Origin: Gymnogyps californianus
Taxonomy: Eukaryota; Chordata; Aves; Accipitriformes; Cathartidae
Reading direction: 5' to 3'
Assembly (NCBI RefSeq): GCF_018139145.2
Contig: NC_059471.1
Coordinates: 214,353,494-214,417,493, forward strand
DNA: 64,000 nucleotides
The translations under genes and the position numbers were made by a program. Every line of letters begins with the position of its first letter. Position 1 is the stretch's first letter. Positions 24,101-35,308 of the stretch are shown here, piece by piece. The notes below the pieces were generated by a model that was not told where the DNA came from, ran no database searches, and saw nothing but the letters and a program-made list of their open reading frames with translations.

Positions 24101-25307
24101 GTGCGAATTTCAAATAGACCAGATGCTGCTATCGGACCAAATTTTACTAAGGCTCCGTACAAGCCTGGGGGTGCTTGAATGTACCCAGACATGTCCTGGG
24201 CAGGCTTATTGAGAGTCCAAAAGTGGAAAAAAGGGTGTCAATGTCATAATAAAAGTAAGGACTTTGAGGAACTGCCTTGAGCAAAGACGCTTGCCTATAA
24301 GGTGAGATCCTGGGGTCACGTCCACAGCTGGTTACAGCCTTTTGGGTTTCTTAAACATGTTCCTACATTCCTAAAACCTATTGTTTCACAAAAGAAAATC
24401 AAAGAAGGATTTAAATTCCTAAATACCTCTATGGACCTGGCTTTTAATTCATCTAGATTTCAGTCTCCAACCTGTACAGTGCTTCCTTTCTAAAGGCAAG
24501 ATTTTGGGGGAAGCAAGGATTATTCCTTCCTCTGGGTCCGCTGGATCCAAACAGCACCGGAGCGGAATCAGGCTCTTGCTGCAAGTATCTTTTACTGTAC
24601 TTGTCATTGAAGCTAAATCCATGTGATTTCATTCCCCAACAGTCCATTGAGAGCTCCAGAGTACGGTGGAAGCGAAGTCCCAAACTGCTGTGTGTAGGGA
24701 CCTGTAATGGATATCACCCATTCTGCTGTGTGTCCTCTAGCTTCAAATGAAAATGAGAAAACGTCTCATTTAACAGGGAATTACTTTGGTTTCTGTTAAA
24801 AAAATCCATCTGTAGGGGCTGAAAGCTGGTGTGGGTCATCATAACTGCTACCTGCCTCATCCTCACTGACCTCCCTAGCCCTGCACACCTCGGTGAGCTG
24901 CCCAGCAGCAAGCCTTCGCCAAGACTGAGGAAGAGGAAAAGGAGAGCAGAAATCACCGTGCTGCAGCTGAGGATTATCTGTGCATGCAAGTTGGCCAGAA
25001 ATATTAGTTTTTAACGGTTGTGGGTTATCAGAGGTGCAGGTAAGACCTATAAGCACATGATGTTTTTAAAAAAGATGCGGCTTTAGGAATATTTCAGAGA
25101 TTTTGCATTATCTCAGGAGGGAGCGGATCCCACATAGCTGCATCTCTGGAGAGCGGAGAAGAGGGATGTAACAGGAGAGGGGCCACAGGTTTTGCTTTGG
25201 AGTAAAAGGCTCACTGGGTTGGCAAGACTCAGTTATAAGGTACACGACACTCACATTTTTCAGCAGTCGATTCTTCAAGCAGTTTCTAAAGCCGAGGCAC
25301 TATTCCT
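21186..25307. other. Intergenic DNA, nothing firmly recognised
   Basis: No supported gene. Open frames up to 138 codons (23018-23434) have no recognisable domain and no evident conservation signal. Confidence 0.45.
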
Positions 25308-25410
25308 CTCTCCATTTTAGAGATGGGGAAACTGAGGCACAGAGGCTGTCACTTGTCAGAGGTCAGCCAGTCTAGAGTAAAACCATGGTCACCTCTAGGC
25401 AGGACATGAA
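25308..25410 (-). repeat. MIR-like SINE relic
   Basis: The plus strand reads CCATTTTAGAGATGGGGAAA then CTGAGGCACAGAGG and GTCACTTGTCAGAGGTCA, the reverse complement of the MIR segment 'tgaccttgggcaagtcac...ctctgtgcctcagtttcctcatctgtaaaatgg'. The match is short but distinctive. Confidence 0.7.
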
Positions 25411-28400
25411 CTACCTAAGGGTGCATGGTCTGAAATGAGATCAGAAAATCCTCTTCATGAAAAAAAGCTCTGTTTCCTTCTTCAGTAACCCACAGCCATG
25501 TCTTGCTCAGCAGAGTCCTACTAAGGAAAGTATTTATACACCTTCCCTCCTGATCTCTGGGCTGAGATACTTAGTCTCAAGCTCATTATGACCTTAAATA
25601 TGTTACCTATTACCTTTAATGGCATGTTGTAGACTCCTCCACTCATATGAATTCTTATTAAATGTGCTTAGCAACCTGGCAGTGAAGAAGTAGAAGTGTC
25701 ATCTTCTTCAAATTAGAATAAAAAATCAATTATGCTTTTAGGGGCAGATGGAGATTAAGCTGAATACAATGTACATTTACATTGTTGTGGAAGCTGGGGC
25801 CTTTATGTGCAATTAGTGACATTTCATTCTTAATCTTCCTTCTTAATACAGAAGGAACCATTAAAAGAGTAAAAGCCATCCACAAGCCCATTTCACCGTC
25901 AGCTTCAGAGAGATGCTTCCAAATGCATCACTTTCATCTTTGTTTTGTAAATAAAAAAATTTACTTATATGCCCCTTTAATTCTTCACTGGTATTTTGGG
26001 GATGGTGGTGAACAGGGGCTGGAAGGAGGGAGGAGAAGGTCGAGTGTATAATTGCGAGATTAGTTTCTGTTGCAAGGGGAGATGTTTGCCAGAGAAACTT
26101 GAGCACAAAGCATGTGGTGGATGGGCTTTCGGGCTGTTGTGGGAACGTGCCAGGGCATTTCTGCCCACAACTGACCAGCTCATAAATCTAATTCTGTACC
26201 AAAACCGCGGAAGTGCTTTGGCTGGCTTTCAAGTCCGCTGTGCAAGCAGGGCACATGGAGAGCCAGAATGACTCAATATTTTGCATGCTATGATACAGAA
26301 TTCACTCAACGTGCAGCAACTGCTCTGATCCCCCATCGGAGTGCTGCAGCAATGACGAGAAACGCAGATGTGAGGCACAATTTACATTTTTTAATAAGAC
26401 GTGAGCTCCTGGTCATCCTTGTTGGTCAGAGGTTTTGGTCTTCTTCTGCCATTATGGAGACTCCTGTAATTAAAGGGAAGGGAAATGGAGAAATGACTTG
26501 TTTAGCATGACAGAGTTGGGCAGAAACACTCCTGTTAAGTGACAGCAATAACTACTGTGCTGCGCTGCCCCGCATCTGAGCTCTACATCCATTTCCATGA
26601 CTGCAGCCTTTCCCTGGGATTGCACATATGTGTGCGAGAGCTCAGGTCCTCCTGCCTCAGTTTCCCCAGCATCCCTTCCCAACACCAGCTCGTAGAGGCT
26701 AAACAAACCAGGAGGTGTTTTCCTGCAAATAACAGCCTGCAAATACTCAAAATAAATAAGGAAGCTGTTAATAAATGGTAGAAATAAGCAAGTTCTTGCT
26801 ATGGGAGTGGATCTCTTCCATAGTGCGGGCATGATCAATAAGACTCATAGCTATGAGCCTCAGTATTGAACCTCAGTGCTGTGATTTATTGGATATAACA
26901 TGTGCTTCCTTTTCATTTACTGCTAAGGTGGAAGAGCTATTGTTTAGCACTGAGACCACGCTTTCTAGGCATTCTTGAGCTGCAGACATGATGCACTGGC
27001 TCAGATTTTCCAGTTAACGTAAAAGCCAGTCATTGCCCCTCTGCTGAATAGTCACAACCCCTACACAGCAATGTCTGATCAACAGGCAATAAAAATAAAT
27101 AAAATTTGGTAAGTAAGCTGCGGTGAAGACTGCTTTGGGCTATGGACTTGATGTGTGGGTCTCCACGTGCTGTGTGCATCCCGGGCAGGGGTCTGCCAGG
27201 GCAGCTGCTGCTGGAGGCTGCGGGGATGTCTGGCCCTGAGACCTCCCATTAAAGAGGTGATGATCCCTTTGCCACGGTATCCCTTGAGTTGCTGCAGGAC
27301 AAGGGGTACAGCAAGGGACCGGCTTTTTACCTCTGCGGCCACTGCACACAGGGCTGGTGCTGTCAAGGAAAAGGCACAAAGCAGTGTGAGAATATAACCT
27401 GGCGAGCGTTTTATGAATCCCAAGCCAGTAATCTCATTGCTGTTCACAGCATTTAAGAAGCAGGACTTTTACTGTGAAGCGTAAAGAGAGAGTTTAAATT
27501 TTGGATTAACTTCACCTATGCTAATCTCTTCTTTAGATCATGCCTTAAACACCTGCCTTCAAAGCGCCCGGCACTCTACGGTAAATGGGACGAAAAAAGG
27601 TATCTGCAAAATACAGCCTAAATGTGATATCCCTCTCCAGGAGATGGCACTGTGAAACTAGTCTTTCAGCGTCCTAATGCCAGCTTCCAGGGACCAACTT
27701 CTCTCTGAATTAAGGCTGATGAATAAAAAGAAGACAAAGGTGTAAGTAAGTGGCAGCCCTGACCCCGAGACACAATGCCAGCCTCAGCTGGCATGAAATA
27801 AGGGCCTCATGGTGTCTTTTCCTCTTGTAAAGACTGAGTATAAGGTGCGTTGAATACTGTAAGGCTTAGAAGCTGAAGGCCACGGTTTGTTGCATGGAGG
27901 GTGGAAAATGCAGAGTAGCTTCACTATGAACCCAGGAGCAGTCCCGCAGAAAGGAGATGTCTATGGCAGAGGAACAAGTAAGAGGAGCTGCACTTGGCAG
28001 TGGCGGTGGCCCCAGATGATGTCCCGTCGGTCTCCTCTCTGACACCAAGCTCCTGTTAGACAGTCTCCCTGCTTCAGCTCACTCAGGTTGGATACCTCTA
28101 ACCATCCCCAAATAATTCACCAGTGTCAGCTGCACAGCCTTGCCCCTTTTTGCAGTGCAGTGCGGCTTGATGGCAGCATCCCCAAGCAGGCAAATATCTC
28201 CCCAAAGCGGAGCTCGTTTGGGTATAAAACTGGCTGCTGCCAAATAACTTCTGCCCAGCCTGATAGTGTTTGTCACAGATGAACCTCCAGAGCCTGAGTT
28301 TTGCCATTTTACCTATAGAAAGGTTGGCTCAGATCCTACCGTTCGCACTATCTGCAAGGCTAATGCCATTTACTCGTGTTTATGAACATGCCTAGACACT

Positions 28401-30840
28401 GTGTGCAAATACAGACCTCATCTCAGCACCATGTTAAGCCTGTGGGATACTCGGAGTCCTTCAGGCACATGCCTAAATTGAGGCCAGAGATGGATACCTA
28501 AATGCACATCCATCTACAAATCCTCTAATGTCCCCCAGGGCATTTATGTTCCCGAGCCAGGAGAAAAGAGAGAAATTGGGAGTGTTAACGCCATGGCGTC
28601 TGTGTGTGTGTGCATGCTTGTGTCTCTTTGTGTAGGGGATCTTCTTACATCCCCACCTCTCCTCCAAAAACCTGAACCTGCTGAAGATGACAGCCTGGAA
28701 AATGGGAGAGGTTTTGTGTATTGATAATCTATCCCGGAGATCAGAAACTGTTGATATCTCATCTAAAGTAATGGGACTGGCTGAATTTCACTGGGTTGGA
28801 CATGTTTCTCTTGTTCAGCTATGGAAAACTTGGGCTGTGAAGAGCTCCATCCTTTGTGGGTGATCATCAAAGGCAAGGGCAGATGGATGATCATTGCAAC
28901 TTCGGTACTTGGTGCTCAGGTAAATCTCATTTTTTTATCAGTGTTATTTGCATAAAAGTATTTTTGTTAAAAACAACAACAACAACAAAATTCAGATGTG
29001 AAACTTCTATTCCCAACTTGAAATACAAGTTTGGGTGTCACGTAGCTGCCAACAGATGTGGCATTAAACAGCATGGATAGCAGTGAAATTAATGTAGCCA
29101 AGTTGCTTTTGATGAGTTGAAGATACGTGCCTGAGAACACAGTGTCACCGAGACTAAAACTGGAGCTAACCTCAGTGTGGTTTTTTCACCAGGGATTAAA
29201 TCCATTTTATACCTCAGGATACTATACTGGGACAATTCAGGATTTCTCAAAGCGCTTTCTTTTTCCCAGTGATGCTCTAAAAGGTAGTATTAAACCAAAA
29301 TCTCTCAGCTATTCCTGCAGTTCATGTCCACTAAACCAATTTGTATTCTCAGCGATGAGCAAGATCCAAAGTCTTTGCTGCCAACAGGAGCCGTTACAGT
29401 CATCTTCAGATCAGACCTGATATAAATCTGCACCTTCTCATTCATATCTGCAAGTCTTATTGTAGCAGCCACTTAGAAAACATTCCAAAGGGATTTTCTT
29501 CCTCAGGCTCGATTATTTTTAGTTTTTTTTTAATCCACCTCTTTGGACACCTTCCACAGAGCTAATTTTAATCACAAACTCTTTGGACAAGGCTAATGCT
29601 TTCTTCTACATCTCCATGTACAGGGCCAAATGCACTGTCAGTGCTTCAGAAATAGTCTCTAAATAAAAATAAAATAGGGCAGGGCAGAGAAAACCAAGGC
29701 CAAGAGGGAAGAAGCAGCTCCAGAGAGGTCAGTGGAACAAAAGCTCCTGCAAAGAGCACTTAAGTGTGAATGGAAATAAAGCACAAAGGCATCTAGTGTT
29801 AATGGAAACGAGATGGAGAAACATCTGAAACGCTGTGAGAGCTGCTGTCTGTGTCCCTGAGCTGGATGATAGTACTGTCACCCGCCACCAGCTTTAGATC
29901 AAAATATGCTGCAGCAAGAGGAGTCTCAGTGTAACCTAATTTAGAGCAGGTTGAAAGGAGCGAGAACACAGACATCGTGTTTGCAGAGCATCTTCCTTTC
30001 AAAAGTACGTTGAAAATCTGAAATGTCACCGTGCTGGAAATGTCAGCCACTTCCACGATCATCTGGAGAAAGGGGACTTCAATGCTTTCCTGGCATCTGT
30101 TGGGTTTTGGGTTTTATTTTGAAGTTCTGACAGTGTTCCCTTGCTGTTTTGAAATCCCATCCAACCCAAAGCCTGAAAAATATGAACTGCTTGATTGGTA
30201 TGTTTTACAGGAACTCTGCTGGAACAGGAGGGGCTGAACCCATCTCCATGACCTTTCAGAAATGGACTGTGAATGGCAAGAACGTGGACTGTGGTGAAGA
30301 AATGCGCTGTCTGCAATATTTGCTCTTTTCTCCAGTCTTCAGTATCTTCTCCATGAATGTATCCCAGAAAAAAACCCACACCGTTCTTCATCTCTATTGC
30401 ACTCCTCACTTGTCTTCTTGCTCACAACCCCTGTGGTCTGCTAACGTGTCTATGAGAGGCTGGTGGAAAAGAAAGGGTATGGGGAGAGCGGAAGAGAAAG
30501 GGGATGGGGAGGTTCAGCGATGAATCCCCAGCAAGAACCAGTGCACCAGGGTGCTGGTGATTGCAATGGGACAGAGGAGAGCTGGGGCCACACCTGGGAA
30601 ACCAGTGCCACCGCTCTGCCCGCGTCCCGAGGTGTGAGACCACCCCTCCCTGCAGCACTCCCCTGCTCCTGCAAGGAGGGATGCTCACAAGATCACCTGG
30701 AAAATTCAAACCTCGGCTCAAAAATGACCGGAGAAAAACAAGTGGAGACAGCGATTGCATCTGAGCCTGTGGGGTGAGACGCAAATTTGACAGCCCGGGT
30801 GTGGGGGCAGACACAACAGCCTTTGGCGTGAATTTCACGG
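25411..30840. other. Intergenic DNA upstream of the SFMBT2 CpG island
   Basis: No supported gene. A short (AAC)n run lies at 28972-28988. CpG and GC content begin to rise from about 30.5 kb. Open frames of up to 254 codons (30422-31186, minus) arise in this GC-rich flank and carry no recognisable domain. Confidence 0.45.
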
Positions 30841-32266
30841 TGGAAAGGACAAAGTCCAGGACTGGTTGCTGCCCCGCAGCAACGACGCCCCTTCCCTCCG
30901 CTCTCCTCCAGACCTGTTGAATATGGGTGTGCTGCGCCATCCCGGAGGATGCTCCAAAAGCATCCACTGACATCCTCAGCCCTATCAGGGATGCGGCCCC
31001 TGCCTGTCTGCGAGGAGAAGGGAGTCGGGGGCTCCAGAAATCCCCAGCAAGAAGCATTATGCAGCCCCGGGGAAGGGCTGCAAGAAAAGGAGCGAAATCA
31101 CTGCAAAATACACCCGCAGCCCCGCTGCTGAGCGAACCCGGGTAGGGAAAGCTCCGGAGGCGGCCGGGCACCACCGGTCGGAGCATCCCGAATAAGCCCG
31201 GCTGCAGAGGGGGCTTTTCTCCCTATCCCGCCCTTGGGGATTTTTCTGGCACCCCCGGGAGCAGGAAGAAGTCGGGGCACGGGGGGGGGGGGGGCATGGG
31301 CAATGGTGTCTGGCCAGAATTTCCAGCCCTGCATCGGGGCCGATTTTCTCGAGGGGGAAAAAAAAAAATAAATATAATCAGAAAAATCCCGCAGTGTGGC
31401 TGTACGTGCAAACACCCCCACACAAGCCCAGCCGCACACACCGACGTTCAGCGCAATTCTGCTCTGAATCCCCTGCAACCACTAAATAAAGAAATAACCA
31501 AAAAAAAAAAAAAAAAACCACCCCAAACCCAACCCCCCAAAAAACCCCAAGGTGCGAACGACAGAAAGTTGTGCGTGTGCCTGCGCGCCGGGAGGGCGGA
31601 GAGCTGCGCACCGGTTGATTTTGCATCTTGCCTTGTGCCTTCGCCTGTTGGGTTTTTTTTTTTTGTTTGTTTTATTATTTATTTTCCGCAACAGGGAATA
31701 AACAGGTAATGCAGGAGCCTGGCGAAGCGGAGGGGACGGGCGGGCTGGAGGGGACGCGGTGCATTTTTGCTTTCCTTTCTTTCCCCGTCTCCCTCCGTGG
31801 AAGTTTCTTCGTGCCGCGAAATAAGGGGAGAAAACCGAAATAAAAGGTTGGGGAGAGCTGTGGGGAGGGGGAGATTGGAGGCAGAGCTCCCACTTGCTGG
31901 CGGTGTAAAATGCTTTACGGTATTTTATCGCATTTAACGCGCGGACGGCGAAAAACCGTGTTAGCGCTGCGCGCTGCGCGCTGCCCCGCACCGCGGAGCG
32001 CGGCGGAACCGCGGCATCGATTTCACGAGTGAATTTCAATCCTCCCCTCGGTTATTTAGTGCATTTCCCCGGCGGAGGACGGCTCGGGGCGCGGAGACAC
32101 CGCGGGCGCGCAGCGCGGCGGAGCCGGGGCGATGGTGGTTGGGATGTGTATGTGATTTTTTTTAATCTTTTTTTTTTTTTTTTTTGAAACTGCTGAAAAA
32201 GGTCACTGAAGGAGTTGGCTGCTAAATAAAAAAAAAAAAAAAAAACCACCCTAAAAAGAGCGGCAG

Positions 32267-32282
32267 GCATGCGCACTGCGCG
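32267..32282 (-). promoter_or_regulatory. NRF1-like site
   Basis: GCATGCGCA at 32267-32275, followed by TGCGCG at 32277-32282. On the minus strand this reads TGCGCATGC, nearly the NRF1 consensus YGCGCAYGCGCR. It lies just upstream of the presumed SFMBT2 start region, a usual position for NRF1. Confidence 0.55.
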
Positions 32283-32285
32283 GAT

Positions 32286-32295
32286 GCCATATTGG
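32286..32295 (-). promoter_or_regulatory. YY1-like site 1
   Basis: GCCATATTGG; the minus strand reads CCAATATGGC, fitting the AANATGGC core of the YY1/Pho motif. It sits 4 bases downstream of the NRF1-like site. It is also one base short of a CArG box (CC, five A/T, GG), so SRF is a less likely alternative. Confidence 0.5.
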
Positions 32296-32299
32296 AATG

Positions 32300-32452
32300 A
32301 GTCTGCCGCGAGTGCGGGCAGAGGGACGGGTCGGCTCCGCGCCGCGCAGCGCCGCGCACCGCGGGGGGTCTCGCCGCTGAGGCGCGGGGGGGGGAGGGGA
32401 AAAAAAAAAAAAAAAAGAAAAACACCCCCCCAAAAAAGCCAAACTTGCTCAG
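32300..32452 (+). other. SFMBT2: Predicted noncoding first exon of SFMBT2
   Basis: The 3' end is supported by GCTCAG followed by GTAAGG at 32453, a near-perfect donor in the core of the CpG island. The 5' end is a guess placed just downstream of the NRF1- and YY1-like sites. No ATG-initiated protein matching SFMBT2 is found here, consistent with a noncoding leader exon. It includes a GC-rich stretch and an A17 run at 32400-32416. Other or additional first exons are possible. Confidence 0.5.
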
Positions 32453-32929
32453 GTAAGGTACCGCGCCCGGCAGCCCCCCCTCAAACCTTCCCGGCTAGCA
32501 TTTCCCTTTATTTTATTTATTGGGTTTTGCGCCGCTTGGGTGGAGAGACTCGCTTTCCCCCTTCCAAGACAGATTAAAAATCTTTAAAAAAAAATTTTAT
32601 TTTTTATTTTATTTTTTTTTTTTAAGCGGAGGAAGCTGGGTGTGGATTTTTCTCACCCACCCCCCCCCTCCGCCCCCTCCTCCAAAGGGGAGAACCGCGG
32701 TGGAGTTGTTGCGAAGTGTTTGCGTGCGGGTGGCGGGGCGGCTCGGGCAGCTCCCCCGGCGGGAGCCGGTACCTGCGCTCGGCTTCGTGGGTGCTGCTCC
32801 CCCGTGGTGCCTGCCCTGGGCAGGGCACGCCGGAGTTGTCACGGGCAGGGTTTGCAGTGCCTGTGCAATTAATCGCAGGCGTGCAGGGGTTTTCTTTTTA
32901 CCTCAGCGTATCGCATTTTAGATGCTATT

Positions 32930-32960
<31 letters not shown>

Positions 32961-33253
32961 AAGTAGTATCTATCGTCTCGGTGCTTTCCTGATAAATGCT
33001 TGTGCGACCTCCTTTCAAATTTACTAGGCTGGTGCACGTCTCGGAAAGAGTTATTTTGGGTGTGCGGGTGGGTTTCTTCTGAATCTGCAGGGGAGAAGGG
33101 GGAAAAAAAAGCTGCTGCAAAAGGCGGAGGGGAAGAAAAAAGAAAAGAAAAGAAAGCAATCAGCTGTGCCAAAATGTGCAGCCCTGATCTATACATATTT
33201 TCCCGTAGCGCTCCCGAACTGCGGTAGATGAATATTTATAAAGCTTGTCAGTT

Positions 33254-33265
33254 CAACATGGCGGG
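33254..33265 (+). promoter_or_regulatory. YY1-like site 2
   Basis: CAACATGGCGGG matches the strong YY1 consensus CAANATGGCGGC except for the last base. It lies about 0.8 kb inside the presumed first intron, still within the CpG island. Confidence 0.6.
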
Positions 33266-35260
33266 TTAAGGTGTCTTTAAAAACTGAAAATAAACATTTT
33301 AAGAGGGGGGAAAAAGAGGACAGCCGAGGTGCCGCACGTTTGGTTCAACTCTCTTTTGTTGATCGGAGAGGTGCGCTGGTGAATTAAATGTGGAGGGAAG
33401 AGGATGGGATCCGTCCTCGGGGTCCCCCCCCCCCCCCCCCTCGCCCCGCAGGACTCAGCGGTGGGAAAAGTGTAGGGCATTTGTGTGTGCTGGGAAGAAG
33501 CCATGAGAAGGGGCATGCGGACTTCGGAGCCCGGCCGATTTGCCTTTGAATGCCAAAATTACAGACATGCCGTGAGGGAAAGGAGGGGAAAAAAAAAAAA
33601 AAAATGCCGAGAGACACAGCGATGATTTATTTTGCATTAACAGTAGACATGTCGTGGGATGAGATGTCCTGTTGGAGCTGTCAAGCCTTCCCTGCTCGCC
33701 TCGGCGCAGTCAACTGGGGATGTGGGTGGGTTTTTTTTTTTTTTCTGTTGTTTAGCAAAAACGCTCTGAAATTGCTGTGCACGGAAATTTGGGCTGCCAA
33801 ACAAGTGACTTTACCAGTGCGTGCCGCAACGAGCGTCTCTTTTGCAAAGAGACCCTAAAAAGCCCGCGACGGCAGAGGCGAAGCGCTGCTTTCGCGAAGC
33901 GAGCAAATGAGAGTTTGCAAGGAGTTTGCAGGGAGTTGTTTGTGCCCTTCCCGGCTGCCTTTTGCAAATGTATTTTCCAGGGGAGTGGAGGAGTGAGGCT
34001 GCCTCAGAGGCAGGAGAAACTTCCTTGTTCCCCGGGCAGAGAGCACTTCATTGCTGCTGTTCTGGGATTGTTTCACCGTGGTTGCACGATGGTAACTTTG
34101 GAGCATCTGTGTTTCATAGCAGCGGGAGGTGATGGGATGCTCCAGCATCGCAGGCTGTCAGTGCCTGGGTGGGGATGGAGGAGCCAGGGAGGATCCTGGG
34201 GGGCGAAGAGAGCTGATCTGCCTGCCCATTTCCCTGCGCCTCTTGGAGATGCTCTCCAGAAACCCACCATGCTTTTATTTAGCAGGAGCTGTTGGAGATG
34301 CTGTTTACACACCTTGTCACACAGGTTGAGGTTTCCCCTTCCAGAAGGGCTCTGCTCCATCTTCCCACCCCATTTCCCCCCGCCTTTCTCCCAGCCCCTG
34401 AGAGGACCAAGCTTTGCTGCTCAGGGAGCCAGCAAACTCGCGTCGCGGGATATGGTGGTGGGGCGAGGGGCAGAGGAGAAGACCGAGGCAGGGAGGATTG
34501 TGATCTCTTATCAAAATAGCAGAAAACAGCGGTAATTATAAGCAGAGCAGCTTGCAAGGCAGCTGTCAAACAGTGGCGGGACTTGGGTGGCAAAATCCAA
34601 GAGCTGCAGTGGAGTATTGTCAGCCTGTGGGGTTTTCTGTGGGGTGGGAAGGGATGGAGCTGTTGCAAAATAGTAGCAATCTCCCCTGTGCATCTCTCCG
34701 TCCCCGAGTTTGCTGCCCCTTGGGCAGGACAGCTTTTAAAATCAGTTTGCGCCCCTGGTGCTCTTGGGGAAGAAAATGTTGTAGCAGAGAGACCTGGTGT
34801 CTGAGCAGAGAAGCAGCTTCGCCTGGTTGCGTGCTGTGGACGCGGGGATGGAGGGGGTGCAGAGGCGCAGACCCCCCTGTACCTGGGGCCTCGCCCCTCT
34901 TCCCTTGCTTCACTTTTTTTTTTTTTCCTTTGCCTTGGAGGAATCTGCTTAAAAATGGAAAAAGCAGCCTAAAATGGCTCTTTCCTTGCAAACTGCGCTT
35001 TCTGATGGGAACGCCTTGCTTTGCATCAGCATTGCCTGTTTCAGGCTCTGCAACCGACACCCCACCCAAGATGAGGTGACCCCCCCCACACCCCCCGCCC
35101 TTGGCTCTTCGCCAGCCAGGGGACACCCGCATCAGCCAAAGGGGCTGTGTTTATGGGACCGCTTTGCTCCCCCCATCTTTGCTCCTGTTTCCCTCAAAGG
35201 GAGGGAGTCCTGTTGTTGCCCAAAGCCCATGCACACCCCTCCTGCAGCGCCGGCGAGGTC

Positions 35261-35308
35261 GCGTTAGGGTTAGTTTTTAGGGTTGGAAAAACTCCCCGGA
35301 GTTTTTCC
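35261..35308. promoter_or_regulatory. Telomere-like motif next to an 11-bp-arm inverted repeat
   Basis: GTTAGGGTTAG at about 35263-35273 and another TTAGGG at about 35277-35282 are followed by perfect inverted arms GGAAAAACTCC (35285-35295) and GGAGTTTTTCC (35298-35308), separated by CC. Each arm contains a GGAAAA core of the kind bound by NFAT proteins. It lies at the downstream edge of the SFMBT2 CpG island. The structure is seen directly; any binding is inference. Confidence 0.6.

Larger units (their letters stand above)
30841..35270. promoter_or_regulatory. SFMBT2: CpG island and promoter region of SFMBT2
   Basis: Broad GC- and CpG-rich region, densest at about 31900-32500 and fading past 34 kb. 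It is the only such island between the STIMATE-like gene and the SFMBT2 coding exons and contains a strong splice donor (32452/32453) facing them. Long homopolymers interrupt it: A18 at 31500-31517, T18 at 32168-32185, A18 at 32228-32245, A17 at 32400-32416, T18 at 32943-32960, G14 at 31281-31294 and C17 at 33424-33440. No canonical TATA box is evident. The transcription start probably lies near 32270-32330. Confidence 0.75.

Noticed and set aside
30422..31186. A 254-codon minus-strand open frame at the CpG-island edge
   Set aside because: Low-complexity composition, no domain, no credible splice or start context; expected by chance in GC-rich DNA. A divergent lncRNA from the SFMBT2 island is possible but not supported by sequence alone.
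33777..34535. A 252-codon plus-strand open frame within the CpG island
   Set aside because: No recognisable domain, no similarity to the SFMBT2 N-terminus, and it lies downstream of the predicted exon 1 donor.
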